Below, piece after piece: positions 16,881 through 26,157 of a stretch of DNA of 64,000 nt. A program made the position numbers and the translations under genes. Position 1 is the stretch's first letter. Each line of letters begins with the position of its first letter. This DNA comes from Variovorax sp. OV329 (GTDB lineage Bacteria; Pseudomonadota; Gammaproteobacteria; Burkholderiales; Burkholderiaceae_C): assembly GCF_900114785.1 (NCBI RefSeq), contig NZ_FOUG01000004.1:372001-436000 (forward strand). Direction: 5' to 3'. The notes under the pieces were generated by a model. That model was not told the DNA's origin. It did not search any database and saw nothing but the letters and a program-made list of their open reading frames with translations.

Positions 16881-17801
16881 TCAGCTCAGGACGACGCTCG
16901 ACAGGCGGCGGCGGTAGGTGGCCACCGTCGGATCGTCCGGCGGGATCTGGCCGTCGGCCACCTTGGGCCTGGGCGGCTCGATGATCTCCAGGATCGCGAT
17001 GTAGGTCTTGCGCGCCAGGTCCTCGTTCCAGGCCTTGTCGCGCATCAGGATTTCCAGCAGCTCGTCCATGGCCTCGGTCCAATGCTGCTGCGCCATCAGC
17101 ACCTGGGCGCGGCCGAAGCGGGCCTCGAAGTCGCGCTTGGCGGCGGCGATCTTCGCGTCGAAGTCCGCCAGCTGCGGGGCCTTGCCGGCCGGCGGCTGCG
17201 CGAAGTCGATGGCGTTCATCCAGCGCTGCAGCGCGTCCAGGCGGCGCACGCCGGGGGCCTTGGCGATCACCGGCGCGAAAGCCACCTTGGCGTCGTCGCT
17301 GCGGCCCTGCTGGAGCAGGAGCTTGATGTAGTCGAAGCGGGCGTCGTCGTTGGCCGGGTCGGTGGCCACGGCGTGCTGGAGCTTTTCCAGCGCGCCTTCG
17401 GTGTCGCCCTCGGCCAGGGCGGCACTGGCTTCCTCCTCGCTCTGCGCTGCTTCGGCCTCTTCGGCGCCGGGCACGTGCTTGTCCAGGAACTGGCGGATCT
17501 GGTCGGCCGGAATGGCGCCGACGAAGCCGTCCACCGGCTGGCCGCCGGAGAACATCACGCAGAAGGGGATGCTGCGCACGCCGAACATCTGCGAGAGCTG
17601 CTGCGAGATCTGCGGCACCTTGTCGGCGTCCAGCTTGGCCAGGGTGAAGCGGCCGGCGTACTCCACCTCGAGCTTCTCGAGCACCGGGCCGAGCTGCTTG
17701 CAGGGGCCGCACCACTCCGCCCAGATGTCCAGCAGGACCGGCTGGTTCATGGAGGCGTCGATGAGATCGGCCTGGAAGTTGTCGAGGGTGATGTCGATCA
17801 T
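16881..17801 (-). CDS. cnoX: CnoX/YbbN-like thioredoxin with TPR domain
   Basis: 306 residues: an N-terminal thioredoxin fold (about 1-110) with the redox motif WAEWCGPCKQLGP, an acidic linker with AEEAEAAQSEEEASAALAEG, and C-terminal tetratricopeptide-type helices. E. coli CnoX (YbbN) lost the first cysteine of its CxxC; this one retains WCGPC and is probably redox-active. The family protects clients from oxidative aggregation together with chaperones. The frame continues upstream through the divergent purE region, but MIDITLDNFQ is the family start. Only 36 bases separate it from purE. Confidence 0.88.
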   Translation of the reverse strand: MIDITLDNFQADLIDASMNQPVLLDIWAEWCGPCKQLGPVLEKLEVEYAGRFTLAKLDADKVPQISQQLSQMFGVRSIPFCVMFSGGQPVDGFVGAIPADQIRQFLDKHVPGAEEAEAAQSEEEASAALAEGDTEGALEKLQHAVATDPANDDARFDYIKLLLQQGRSDDAKVAFAPVIAKAPGVRRLDALQRWMNAIDFAQPPAGKAPQLADFDAKIAAAKRDFEARFGRAQVLMAQQHWTEAMDELLEILMRDKAWNEDLARKTYIAILEIIEPPRPKVADGQIPPDDPTVATYRRRLSSVVLS

Positions 17802-17825
17802 CTGATGAAGCTGAAGAGCGAAACG

Positions 17826-17831
17826 TAAAAT
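17826..17831 (+). promoter_or_regulatory. -10-like hexamer TAAAAT, possible leaderless start of purE
   Basis: TAAAAT ends 6 bases before the purE ATG and no Shine-Dalgarno sequence is present. This spacing fits transcription starting at the start codon. A convincing -35 is not visible. Confidence 0.5.
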
Positions 17832-17837
17832 TCGAGC

Positions 17838-18392
17838 ATGAACCAACTGATTCAGGTCGGCGTCGTGATGGGCTCGAACTCCGATTGGGAGACGATGCGC
17901 CACGCGGTCGAGATTCTCCAGCAATTCGGTATCGCCCACGAAGCACGGGTGGTGTCGGCCCACCGCATGCCCGACGATCTCTTCGCCTACGCCGAAAACG
18001 CCGCCCCGCGCGGCCTGGCCGCGATCATCGCCGGCGCAGGGGGCGCGGCCCACCTGCCGGGCATGCTGGCGTCCAAGACGCCGGTGCCGGTGCTGGGCGT
18101 TCCGGTGGCCAGCCGCCACCTGCAGGGCGTGGATTCGCTCTACAGCATCGTGCAGATGCCCAAGGGCGTGCCGGTCGCCACCTTCGCCATCGGCAACGCC
18201 GGCGCGGCCAACGCGGCCCTGTTCGCGGTGGCCATGCTGGCGGTCAACAACCCCGGCCTGCGCCGCCAGCTCGACGAGTTCCGCGCCCGCCAGACCGAGG
18301 CCGCCCGCTCCATGGTGCTGCCGCCGCCCGCCGAGGGCGAGGCGCAGCCGCCGGTATCGCCCTTCACGCCCCAGGGCGGAGGCGCGCTGTGA
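17838..18392 (+). CDS. purE: 5-(carboxyamino)imidazole ribonucleotide mutase
   Basis: Rearranges N5-CAIR to CAIR in purine biosynthesis. It has 184 residues with the class I PurE motifs [22 protein letters not shown] and [14 protein letters not shown], and a proline-rich C-terminal tail. It is the first gene of purE-purK-Sua5, whose genes overlap by 4 bases each. It is divergent from the CnoX-like gene, and the short leader suggests a leaderless mRNA. Confidence 0.97.
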   Translation: MNQLIQVGVVMGSNSDWETMRHAVEILQQFGIAHEARVVSAHRMPDDLFAYAENAAPRGLAAIIAGAGGAAHLPGMLASKTPVPVLGVPVASRHLQGVDSLYSIVQMPKGVPVATFAIGNAGAANAALFAVAMLAVNNPGLRRQLDEFRARQTEAARSMVLPPPAEGEAQPPVSPFTPQGGGAL

Positions 18393-19573
18393 GCGCTGCC
18401 ACCGTCCGCAAGGCCCTGCTGCCCGGCGCCACGCTGGGCGTGATGGGCGGCGGCCAGCTGGGCCGCATGTTCGTCCACGCCGCCCAGCAGGCCGGCTACT
18501 TCACCGCCGTGCTGGACCCGGACGCCGACAGCCCGGCCGGCCGCGTGAGCCACCACCACGTGCATGCGGACTACCTCGACGGAGACGGGCTGGCCCGGCT
18601 GTCGCGCCTGGCCGACGCCATCACCACCGAATTCGAGAACGTGCCCGCCCGCGCCCTGGCCTCGCTGGCCGGCGACCGGCCGGTGGCCCCGGGGGCCGAC
18701 GCCGTGTCCATCGCCCAGGACCGCATCCGAGAGAAGGCGCATTTCGTGAGCTGCGGCGTGGCCTGCGCCCCTTACGCCGTCATCGAGACGGCGGAGCAGC
18801 TCGCGGCGGTGGGCGACTACCTGCTGCCCGGCATCCTCAAGACCGCCAGCCTGGGCTACGACGGCAAGGGCCAGCAGCGCGTGACCACCCGCGGCGAACT
18901 GGGCGCCGCCTGGGCGGCCGCCGGCCAGGTGCCCTGCGTGCTCGAGAAGAAACTGGACCTGGCTTTCGAATGCTCGGTGATCGTGGCGCGCGGCCAGGAC
19001 GGCAGCGCCGTCCACTTCCAGCCGCAGCGCAACCTGCACCGCGACGGCATCCTGGCCGTGACCGAGGCGCACGACGAGGCGCTGCCGGCGCCGGCCGCGC
19101 AGCAGGCCGTGGCCTCGGCGCTGGCCATTGCGCATGGCCTGAAGTACGTGGGCGTGCTGTGCGTGGAGTTCTTCGTGCTGCAGGACGGCTCGCTGGTGGT
19201 CAACGAGATGGCGCCGCGCCCGCACAACAGCGGCCACTGCACCATCGACGCCTGCGATTTCTCGCAGTTCGACCTGCAGGTGCGCACCCTGGCCGGCCTG
19301 CCGCTGGTCACGCCGCGCCAGCACAGCCCGGCCATCATGCTCAACCTGCTGGGCGAGCTGTGGCTCACCCGCGGCGCCAAGCCGGTCGAGCCCGACTGGC
19401 CCGCGGTGCTGGCACTGCCGGGGGCGCAGCTGCACCTGTACGGCAAGCTGGAGGCGCGTGCCGGTCGCAAGATGGGCCACCTCAACATCACCGGCCCCAG
19501 CGTGGCGGCGGTGCGCGACACCGCCGCCAAGGCGGCCGCCGTGCTGGGCCTGCCCTCGCCCTTCGCCGCATGA
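18389..19573 (+). CDS. purK: 5-(carboxyamino)imidazole ribonucleotide synthase
   Basis: An ATP-grasp enzyme that carboxylates AIR to N5-CAIR for PurE. It has 394 residues with the dinucleotide-like loop [34 protein letters not shown] and the metal site [12 protein letters not shown]. The start is a GTG that overlaps the purE stop (GTGA), so the pair is translationally coupled. Confidence 0.97.
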   Translation: MSAATVRKALLPGATLGVMGGGQLGRMFVHAAQQAGYFTAVLDPDADSPAGRVSHHHVHADYLDGDGLARLSRLADAITTEFENVPARALASLAGDRPVAPGADAVSIAQDRIREKAHFVSCGVACAPYAVIETAEQLAAVGDYLLPGILKTASLGYDGKGQQRVTTRGELGAAWAAAGQVPCVLEKKLDLAFECSVIVARGQDGSAVHFQPQRNLHRDGILAVTEAHDEALPAPAAQQAVASALAIAHGLKYVGVLCVEFFVLQDGSLVVNEMAPRPHNSGHCTIDACDFSQFDLQVRTLAGLPLVTPRQHSPAIMLNLLGELWLTRGAKPVEPDWPAVLALPGAQLHLYGKLEARAGRKMGHLNITGPSVAAVRDTAAKAAAVLGLPSPFAA

Positions 19574-20571
19574 TCCTGGACGGACATTCGCGCGAGGCGA
19601 TCGAGGAGGCCGCCACCCGGCTGCGCGCCGGCCAGCTGGTGGCCTTCCCGACCGAGACGGTCTACGGCCTGGGCGCGGACGCGGCCAACGACGACGCCGT
19701 GGCGGGCATCTTCGCCGCCAAGGGCCGGCCGGCGGACCACCCGCTGATCGTCCACGTCTGCGCCGGCACCAAGGGCGACGAGGCGCTGTCGCGCTTCGCC
19801 CTGCCGCTGCCCGAGTTCGCGATGAAGCTGGTGCATGCCTTCTGGCCCGGCCCGCTCACGCTGATCGCGCCGCGCCAGCCCGGCGTGGCGAGCGCCGCCG
19901 CCGGCGGTCAGGACACCATCGGCCTGCGCTGCCCCTCGCACCCCGTGGCGCAGGCGCTGCTGACGGCCTGCGCCGAGCACGGCGTCGCCGGCCTGGCCGG
20001 CCCCAGCGCCAACCGCTTCGGCCGCGTGAGCCCCACGACTGCGCAGCATGTGCAGGGCGAATTCGACGACGCGCTGCTCATCATCGACGGCGGGGCCTGC
20101 GAGGTGGGCATCGAATCGACCATCGTCGACTGCAGCCGCGGCGTGCCGGTGCTGCTGCGCCCCGGCGTGATCACCCGCGCGCAGATCGAGGCCGCCTGCG
20201 GCGAGAAGCTGCGCGACCGGCACGACCTGTCCGCCCCCGACCCGCGCGCCTCGGGCACGCTGGAGGCGCACTACGCGCCCAGCGCCAAGGTGCGGCTGAT
20301 GGACGCCAAGGCGATCCGGACCGCGCTGGAGCTGCTGGGCGCGGACGCGGCGCACATCGCCGTGTGGTCGCGCACCGAGCTGAAGAGCCGCTCCTCGAAG
20401 GTGCTGCTGCGCCGCATGCCCGACGACGCGGCCGCCACCGCGCAGCTGCTCTTCGCCACGCTGCGCGACTTCGATGCCCAGGGCGTGAAGCTGATCTGGG
20501 TGGAGACGCCGCCGGACGACCACGACTGGGAAGGCGTGCGCGACCGCCTGCAGCGGGCCGCTGCCTCCTGA
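19570..20571 (+). CDS. tsaC: L-threonylcarbamoyladenylate synthase (Sua5 type)
   Basis: Makes threonylcarbamoyl-AMP for the t6A37 tRNA modification. The 333 residues comprise the YrdC domain (FPTETVYGLGADA, KGRPADHPLIVHV, FWPGPLTLIAP, GLAGPSANRFGRVSPT) and the extra C-terminal Sua5 domain after the linker LEAHYAPSAKV. It overlaps the purK stop by 4 bases. Two other genes linked to tRNA or ribosome modification, tsaB and rimI, lie 3 kb downstream. Confidence 0.94.
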   Translation: MILDGHSREAIEEAATRLRAGQLVAFPTETVYGLGADAANDDAVAGIFAAKGRPADHPLIVHVCAGTKGDEALSRFALPLPEFAMKLVHAFWPGPLTLIAPRQPGVASAAAGGQDTIGLRCPSHPVAQALLTACAEHGVAGLAGPSANRFGRVSPTTAQHVQGEFDDALLIIDGGACEVGIESTIVDCSRGVPVLLRPGVITRAQIEAACGEKLRDRHDLSAPDPRASGTLEAHYAPSAKVRLMDAKAIRTALELLGADAAHIAVWSRTELKSRSSKVLLRRMPDDAAATAQLLFATLRDFDAQGVKLIWVETPPDDHDWEGVRDRLQRAAAS

Positions 20572-20587
20572 GCCGCGCGGCGCCGCC

Positions 20588-22036
20588 TCAGTCCTGCGCC
20601 GTCCAGTCCACCAGCGCGTCGAAGGCGGCGCGTGCCGCCGCGGCATTGGCATGGTTGGCGATGGCCACCAGCACGTAGCGCCGGCCGCTGGCGCCGTCCA
20701 CGTAGCCCGCGAGGCCGGCCACGCCGTACTCGGGCATGGTCCCCGACTTGAGGTGCGCCGCCGCGCCCGAGCGCAGCTGGCGCCGGCGCAGCGTGCCGTC
20801 CACGCCGGCGATGGGCAGCGACGACATCAGCTCCGGCATCACCGGCGAACGCCAGGCCACCTGCAGCATGCGGCCCAGCCCCGCGGCGGTGACGCGCGCC
20901 TCCATCGACAGGCCCGAGCCGTTGTCGAAGACCGGCTGGCCCTCGCCGGTGCCGATGCGCTCGTTCCACCACTGGCGCATGGTGGCGCGGGCGTTGGGGA
21001 AGCTGCCGCGGCGCTTCTGCACGAGGCCCAGCGTGAGGAAGAGCTGATCCGCCATCACGTTGTTGCTGTACTTGTTGATGTCGCGGATCACCTCGGCCAG
21101 CGGCGGCGAGGGCAACTCGAAGGCCGGCGCCAGGCCCGCAGGCACACGGCCCTCGCGCACCGTGCCCTGCAGCTGCCCGCCCATCTGCGCCCACAGCCCG
21201 GCAATGGCGCGGGCGGCGAAGCTGTCGGGGTCGGGGTAGGCCACGATCCACGTGCCTTCGCCGCAGCCGGCCGGATAGGCGCCGCCGAAGCTGAATTGCG
21301 TGGCCTGGAAGTCGCCGCGCATCGGCGTGCGCCAGTCGCCGCAGGCCTTGCCCTCGCCGCCCAGCGGCACCGACGTCGGGATGGCCACGCCGGCCAGCGG
21401 CGGCATCACGTCGATGCGCGCGACCTGGTTTGCCGTGTCGGGCGTGAAGCTCAGCTGCACCGACTTGAAGTTGACCAGCAGCGCATCGGCACCCGCGTTG
21501 TAGGCCCGCAGCGGCCGGCCGTCGAATGCGCCCGGGTCGTGCGCGCCGGTGTCGAAGGCACTGCGGTCCAGCACGATGTCGCCGGCGATGCGCTGGATGC
21601 CCAGCGCCTGCACCTTGCGCAGCAGCAGCCACAGGCGCTCGATCACCAGCTTGGGGTCGCCCTGGCCCTGGATGTAGAGGTTGCCCTCCAGCACGTTGCC
21701 GCGCACGGCGCCGTCGGTGTAGACCGGCGTGCTCCAGGTGAAGGCCGGGCCCAGGATGTCCAGTCCGGCGTAGGTGGTGACCAGTTTCATCACCGAGGCC
21801 GGGTTCACCGGCTCCTGGCTGCGCCAGGCCAGCCGCGGCGGGCGCTGGCCCTCGGCGTCGGCCACCAGCAGGGTCACGGCCTCGCGCGGCACCTTGGCGC
21901 GCACCAGGGCGGCCTCGACTTCGCGGGGCAGCGTGCCGTCGCCGGGCGCCGCGACGGCGGCCAGCGAGACGGAGAGAAGAAGGGGGGCGAGAAGCGCGGC
22001 CATGCGGCGCGCAGCGGTCTGAAAGGCCGTGGGCAT
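20588..22036 (-). CDS. dacB: D-alanyl-D-alanine carboxypeptidase/endopeptidase (PBP4 type)
   Basis: A periplasmic low-molecular-weight penicillin-binding protein of 482 residues with an N-terminal signal peptide (LLLSVSLAAVAAP). The catalytic motifs are all present: SxxK as SVMK in NPASVMKL, SxN as SNN in KYSNNVMAD, and KTG as KSGT in HLKSGTMPE. The long insert between the first two motifs is typical of class C PBPs. It is divergent from the EamA gene, with 34 bases between the two start codons. Longer open frames upstream run through that gene and are not used. Confidence 0.95.
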   Translation of the reverse strand: MPTAFQTAARRMAALLAPLLLSVSLAAVAAPGDGTLPREVEAALVRAKVPREAVTLLVADAEGQRPPRLAWRSQEPVNPASVMKLVTTYAGLDILGPAFTWSTPVYTDGAVRGNVLEGNLYIQGQGDPKLVIERLWLLLRKVQALGIQRIAGDIVLDRSAFDTGAHDPGAFDGRPLRAYNAGADALLVNFKSVQLSFTPDTANQVARIDVMPPLAGVAIPTSVPLGGEGKACGDWRTPMRGDFQATQFSFGGAYPAGCGEGTWIVAYPDPDSFAARAIAGLWAQMGGQLQGTVREGRVPAGLAPAFELPSPPLAEVIRDINKYSNNVMADQLFLTLGLVQKRRGSFPNARATMRQWWNERIGTGEGQPVFDNGSGLSMEARVTAAGLGRMLQVAWRSPVMPELMSSLPIAGVDGTLRRRQLRSGAAAHLKSGTMPEYGVAGLAGYVDGASGRRYVLVAIANHANAAAARAAFDALVDWTAQD

Positions 22037-22043
22037 GCCCCGA

Positions 22044-22063
22044 ATTATCCGGCCCTGGATAAT
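22044..22063. promoter_or_regulatory. symmetrical divergent -10 elements between dacB and the EamA gene
   Basis: GATAAT occurs on the plus strand at 22058-22063, 7 bases before the EamA ATG, and on the minus strand at 22049-22044, 7 bases before the dacB ATG. Together they form the inverted repeat TTATCC-N6-GGATAA (22045-22062). Neither gene has a Shine-Dalgarno sequence, so both mRNAs may be leaderless. No -35 consensus is visible for either. Confidence 0.5.
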
Positions 22064-22070
22064 CCGGCCC

Positions 22071-23096
22071 ATGTCCCCGCCTGCCGTGCCCGCCCATCCG
22101 CCACCTCGTTTCTCTCCCCGGGCGATGGGCATGACGGCAGCCGTCGTCACGGTGACAGTGTGGACGGCCTTCATCATCATCGCCCGGGCCTCCGCAGGGC
22201 GCTCGCTCACGCCCTTCGACATCACGCTGGCCCGCATCCTGGGCGCGAGCGTGGTGCTGGTGCCGTGGGGCGCCTGGCTGGTGGCCAAGGCACGGCGTGG
22301 CGGCAAGCGCGATTTCGGCTCTCTCTTCGGCCTGTCGCCGCTGCCGCTTCGCATCACGGCGCTGATCGGCGTCTTCGCGGGCGTCGCCTACGCCACGCTG
22401 GCCTACGCCGGCTTCTTCTACGCGCCGGCGGCCCATGCCTCGGTGCTGATGCCCGGTAGCCTGCCGCTGTGGACCGCGCTGCTGGCCGCCTGGGTGCTTC
22501 GCGATCGCATCACGCCGCTGCGCGCGGCCGGCCTGGCGCTGATCGTGGCCGGCGACCTGCTGGTGGGCGGGCGCAGCCTGCTGCATGCCTGGAGCGGCGG
22601 CAGCGAGGTGTGGAAGGGCGACCTGCTCTTCATGAGCGCCGCCTTCTGCTGGGGCTGCTACAGCGTGGTGGCCCGCAAGCACGGGCTCGACGCGGTGCGC
22701 GCCACCATCGCGCTCACCGTGTTCGCCTTCATGAGCTTCGTGCCGGTGTACGGGCTGCTGTGCCTGGCCGGCTGGGTGCACTCCAACATCGGCACCGCGC
22801 CCTGGGGCGAGTTCGCCTTCCAGATGCTGTTCCAGGGCCTGGGCTCGGTCGTGATCTCGGGCATCAGCTTCACCCGCATGGTCCAGCACTTCGGGCCGGT
22901 GCGCACCACCATGATCACGGCGCTGGTGCCGGGCCTGTCGGCATTGGGCGCGGTGCTGTTCCTGAACGAGCCGCTGTACTGGAACCTGATCGCCGGCCTG
23001 CTGCTGGTGACGGCCGGCATCCTCTTCGGCGTGCAGCGCACGGCGGCGGCCCGGCCGCAGGCGCCGGTGGCGGCGCGCGGGGCCTCGGGCGCATGA
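22071..23096 (+). CDS. EamA/DMT family inner-membrane transporter
   Basis: A 341-residue membrane protein with about ten hydrophobic segments in two EamA repeats. Examples are AAVVTVTVWTAFIIIAR near the start, VFAGVAYATLAYAGFFY and PGSLPLWTALLAAWVL in repeat one, and ITALVPGLSALGAVLFLNEP near the end of repeat two. Such exporters move amino acids, nucleosides or drugs; the substrate is not evident. An in-frame ATG further on (MGMTAAVV) is an alternative start. The last codons overlap the tsaB start (ATGA). Confidence 0.9.
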   Translation: MSPPAVPAHPPPRFSPRAMGMTAAVVTVTVWTAFIIIARASAGRSLTPFDITLARILGASVVLVPWGAWLVAKARRGGKRDFGSLFGLSPLPLRITALIGVFAGVAYATLAYAGFFYAPAAHASVLMPGSLPLWTALLAAWVLRDRITPLRAAGLALIVAGDLLVGGRSLLHAWSGGSEVWKGDLLFMSAAFCWGCYSVVARKHGLDAVRATIALTVFAFMSFVPVYGLLCLAGWVHSNIGTAPWGEFAFQMLFQGLGSVVISGISFTRMVQHFGPVRTTMITALVPGLSALGAVLFLNEPLYWNLIAGLLLVTAGILFGVQRTAAARPQAPVAARGASGA

Positions 23097-23776
23097 TGGC
23101 CCGCCTGCTTGCCTTCGACACCAGCACCGAGACGCTCTCGGTGGCCGTGCGCCACGGCGACGCGCTGCTCGAGCGCAGCGGCGAGGGCGGGGCGCAGGCT
23201 TCATCCACGCTCATCCCGCTGATCCAGTCGCTGCTGGCCGAGGCCGGCCTCACGCTGCGCGAACTCGACGCCATCGCCTTCGGCCGCGGGCCGGGCTCCT
23301 TCACCGGGCTGCGCACCGCCTGCTCGGTGGCGCAGGGCCTGGGCTTCGGCGCCGGCGTGCCGCTGCTGCCGGTGGACACGCTGCTGGCCGTGGCCGAGGA
23401 AGCGCGCGAGCGCTTCGGCGCGCAGCAGGTGCTGGCGGTGCTGGACGCGCGCATGGAGCAGGTCTACAGCGCCGCCTACGACTTCGCCGCCAGCCCCGCC
23501 CCCGAGGTCGAGCCGCAGCTGACGGCGCCTGAAGAACTGGTGCTGACGCCCGGCTACGTGCTGGCCGGCAACGCCTTCGATGCCTATGGCGAGCGGCTGC
23601 CAGCCGGGGCCGCACGCCACCCGGCGCTGCCGACCGCGGCCGCCATGCTGCGCCTCGCCCCCACCATGCTGGCGGCGGGTCGCACGGTGTCGCCGGCGGA
23701 CGCGTGGCCGCTCTACGTTCGCGATAAAGTGGCGCAGACCACGGCCGAACGGGCCGCGGCCAAGCAAGCCAACTGA
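23093..23776 (+). CDS. tsaB: tRNA threonylcarbamoyladenosine biosynthesis protein TsaB
   Basis: An ASKHA-fold partner of TsaD in t6A37 formation. It has 227 residues with LLAFDTSTETLSVAV at the N-terminus and FGRGPGSFTGLRT, the usual TsaB signature. Two adjacent ATGs (23093 and 23096) are possible. It overlaps the EamA gene by 4 bases and is followed by rimI, the common tsaB-rimI pair. Confidence 0.95.
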   Translation: MMARLLAFDTSTETLSVAVRHGDALLERSGEGGAQASSTLIPLIQSLLAEAGLTLRELDAIAFGRGPGSFTGLRTACSVAQGLGFGAGVPLLPVDTLLAVAEEARERFGAQQVLAVLDARMEQVYSAAYDFAASPAPEVEPQLTAPEELVLTPGYVLAGNAFDAYGERLPAGAARHPALPTAAAMLRLAPTMLAAGRTVSPADAWPLYVRDKVAQTTAERAAAKQAN

Positions 23777-23792
23777 CACCCTTCCTTTTCTC

Positions 23793-24302
23793 ATGAGCGC
23801 GGTACTGCATTCCTTCGAAGCGCGGCTGGAGCCCCTCACGCCCGAGTGGGTGGATGCGGTCGTGGCCGTGGAGCAGCGCGCCTACACGCATCCCTGGACG
23901 CGCGGCAACTTCATCGATTCGCTGGCCGTGGGCTACCACTGCCAGATGCTGGTGGCGGGCCATACGCTGCTGGGCTACTTCGTGGCCATGAAGGGCGTGG
24001 ACGAGGTGCACCTGCTCAACATCACCGTGGCGCCGGAGTACCAGCGCCAGGGCTGGGCGCCGCTGATGCTGGAGGCGCTGTGCGGCTGGTCGCGCGGCCA
24101 GGGCGCGCAGTGGCTGTGGCTGGAAGTGCGTGCGAGCAACCAGCGCGCCATGGACGTCTACGCCCGCAAGGGCTTCCGCCGCGTGGGCGTGCGCAAGGGC
24201 TACTACCCGGCATTCGACAACCGGCGCGAGGACGCCATCGTCATGAGCCTGCGCCTGGACGAGAGCGACACCGCCTGGGGCGGCGTCCACGCATTGAAAT
24301 GA
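23793..24302 (+). CDS. rimI: ribosomal protein S18 alanine N-acetyltransferase
   Basis: A GNAT acetyltransferase of 169 residues. Seen are VEQRAYTHPWTRGNF at the N-terminus, the acetyl-CoA strand and loop LLNITVAPEYQRQGWAP, and EVRASNQRAMDVYARKGF near the end, all typical of RimI. The usual QrrGxG/A acetyl-CoA loop appears here as QRQGWA. It acetylates the N-terminal alanine of ribosomal protein S18. It lies 16 bases after tsaB and overlaps the next gene (ATGA). Confidence 0.94.
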   Translation: MSAVLHSFEARLEPLTPEWVDAVVAVEQRAYTHPWTRGNFIDSLAVGYHCQMLVAGHTLLGYFVAMKGVDEVHLLNITVAPEYQRQGWAPLMLEALCGWSRGQGAQWLWLEVRASNQRAMDVYARKGFRRVGVRKGYYPAFDNRREDAIVMSLRLDESDTAWGGVHALK

Positions 24303-25051
24303 ACGACGCCGTGGCCGACGACGACATCGACGACAGCGCCCAGGCGCGCGAGGTGCTGCAGCTGGACGCCCGCCGGCGCGAGATGCTGGAGCTGATGGGC
24401 GTGCGCCTGTGGTGGCCCGAACCCAAGGCGGCGCCGCCGTCCGGGGCTGCGGTCAGGGCGTCGATGCGCGAGGCCGCGCCGAGCGCGGCGCCCGCCCGTT
24501 CCGCACCTCCACGAAGCACCGCGGCCGCCACCGACGGCTTGCTGGCCGATCTCCCGCGGCGCCTCTTCGGCGGGGAAGCCGCCACCGGCGGCTGGCTGAT
24601 CGTGGCCGACCTGCCGCCCGACATGCTGGGCGGCTACGGCGATGCGCTGGCCGGCGACGAAGGCCGGCTGCTGGCGAACATGCTGCGCGCCCTGCGCGTG
24701 GACGGCGGCGAAGTGCCGGTCCACCTGGTGCGCGTGCACCGCGGCGGCAGCGTGCAGTCCGGCGAGGGGATGCCGCGCCCGCTCGATGAGGTGCTTGGCA
24801 ATGGATGCGCGCCGTTGGCGCCACGCATCGTCCTGACGCTCGGCCCGCTGGCCGCCCAGGCGCTGCTGCGCCGCGCCGGCCCCATCGGCAAGCTGCGCGG
24901 GCAGGCCCAGTCGCTGCCGGAGGACGGCCCGATGGCCGGTGCGCCCGCCCTGGCCAGCTATCCGCTCACCTACCTGCTGCGCAACGGCGCCGAGAAGGCC
25001 AAGGCCTGGGCCGACCTCTGCCAGGCCGCTGCACTGGCCGCCGGCCGGTAA
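24299..25051 (+). CDS. uracil-DNA glycosylase-like protein lacking catalytic motifs
   Basis: A 250-residue protein in the position (after rimI) where Burkholderiales carry a family 4 uracil-DNA glycosylase-like gene. Fold markers remain: [25 protein letters not shown] and [16 protein letters not shown]. Motif A, normally GEAPG, reads ADLPP, and the HP of motif B is replaced by YP in [10 protein letters not shown]. No set of four cluster cysteines is visible. It is probably inactive as a glycosylase, or has another role. The first ~95 residues are acidic and then Ala/Pro-rich, likely disordered. Confidence 0.75.
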   Translation: MNDAVADDDIDDSAQAREVLQLDARRREMLELMGVRLWWPEPKAAPPSGAAVRASMREAAPSAAPARSAPPRSTAAATDGLLADLPRRLFGGEAATGGWLIVADLPPDMLGGYGDALAGDEGRLLANMLRALRVDGGEVPVHLVRVHRGGSVQSGEGMPRPLDEVLGNGCAPLAPRIVLTLGPLAAQALLRRAGPIGKLRGQAQSLPEDGPMAGAPALASYPLTYLLRNGAEKAKAWADLCQAAALAAGR

Positions 25052-25078
25052 CGCCCCTGGGCGGCGGGGCGGCCCAAC

Positions 25079-25084
25079 TAAAAT
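25079..25084 (+). promoter_or_regulatory. -10-like hexamer TAAAAT, possible leaderless start of pyrF
   Basis: TAAAAT ends 8 bases before the pyrF ATG and the intervening CCAGCCCC is not a ribosome site. The upstream sequence is GC-rich without a recognisable -35. Confidence 0.45.
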
Positions 25085-25092
25085 CCAGCCCC

Positions 25093-25917
25093 ATGACTTT
25101 CCTCGACCAGCTGCAAAGGGCGGCCCGGACAAACCGCTCGCTGCTGTGCGTGGGCCTCGACCCCGAACCCAAGCGCTTCCCCGGCGCCATGCAGGGTGAC
25201 GCAAGCCGCATCTACGACTTCTGCGCCCGCATCGTCGACGCCACGGCCGACCTGGCCATCGCCTTCAAGCCGCAGATCGCCTACTTCGCCGCCCACCGTG
25301 CCGAGGACCAGCTGGAAAAGCTGATGGAGCACATGCGCCGCAACGCGCCCCACGTGCCCACCATCCTGGACGCCAAGCGCGGCGACATCGGCTCCACCGC
25401 CGAGCAGTACGCGGTGGAGGCCTTCGAGCGCTACGGCGCCGATTCGGTGACGCTGTCGCCCTTCATGGGCTTCGATTCGGTGTCGCCCTACCTGCAGTAC
25501 CACGGCAAGGGCGCCTTCCTGCTGTGCCGAACCAGCAACCCCGGCGGCGACGACCTGCAAGCGCAGCGCCTGGCCAGTGTCGACGGTGAGCCGCTGCTGT
25601 ACGAGCACGTGGCGCGCCTGGCCCAGGGGCCGTGGAACCTCAACGGCCAGCTGGGCCTGGTGGTGGGCGCCACCTACCCGGCCGAGATCGAGCGGGTGCG
25701 CGCCCTGGCGCCCACCGTGCCGCTGCTGATCCCCGGCGTGGGCGCCCAAGGCGGCGATGCGGTGGCCACCGTCAAGGCCGGCTGGCGCGAGGACGCGCCG
25801 ATCATCGTCAACTCCTCGCGGGCCATCTGCTACGCCTCTTCGGGCGACGACTTCGAGGCCGCGGCGCGCCGCGTGGCCACCCAGACGCGCGACGCGCTGG
25901 AGCAGGCCAAGGGCTGA
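25093..25917 (+). CDS. pyrF: orotidine 5'-phosphate decarboxylase (type 2)
   Basis: The last step of UMP synthesis. It has 274 residues, the size of the type 2 family found in Burkholderiales and mycobacteria. The catalytic core is [18 protein letters not shown]; other markers are [24 protein letters not shown] and [12 protein letters not shown]. It follows the UDG-like gene by 41 bases but appears to have its own -10 element. The 240 bases downstream, up to the DUF1800 gene, hold no gene that I recognise. Confidence 0.96.
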   Translation: MTFLDQLQRAARTNRSLLCVGLDPEPKRFPGAMQGDASRIYDFCARIVDATADLAIAFKPQIAYFAAHRAEDQLEKLMEHMRRNAPHVPTILDAKRGDIGSTAEQYAVEAFERYGADSVTLSPFMGFDSVSPYLQYHGKGAFLLCRTSNPGGDDLQAQRLASVDGEPLLYEHVARLAQGPWNLNGQLGLVVGATYPAEIERVRALAPTVPLLIPGVGAQGGDAVATVKAGWREDAPIIVNSSRAICYASSGDDFEAAARRVATQTRDALEQAKG

Positions 25918-26157
25918 TCCGCTGGCCCGCCGACGCGGCCAATGGATCGGATTGGGCCTGAAGCTCCGCAAGGCGCTTCGACAATTCCTGTCAGTCCGCT
26001 GGCCCACTTGTGCCCGCAAAAGCCATAAAAAGTCACACTTTTCGGGCCCAGCGCATACCTTCTTCCGTCATTTGAGCTGCCGGCCTGCCGCGCGGCGGTG
26101 CGGCATGGGGCTTGCCTTCCATGCCCCAGGCGCGCCTGCGCCGAGGAGCGAGGAAAC

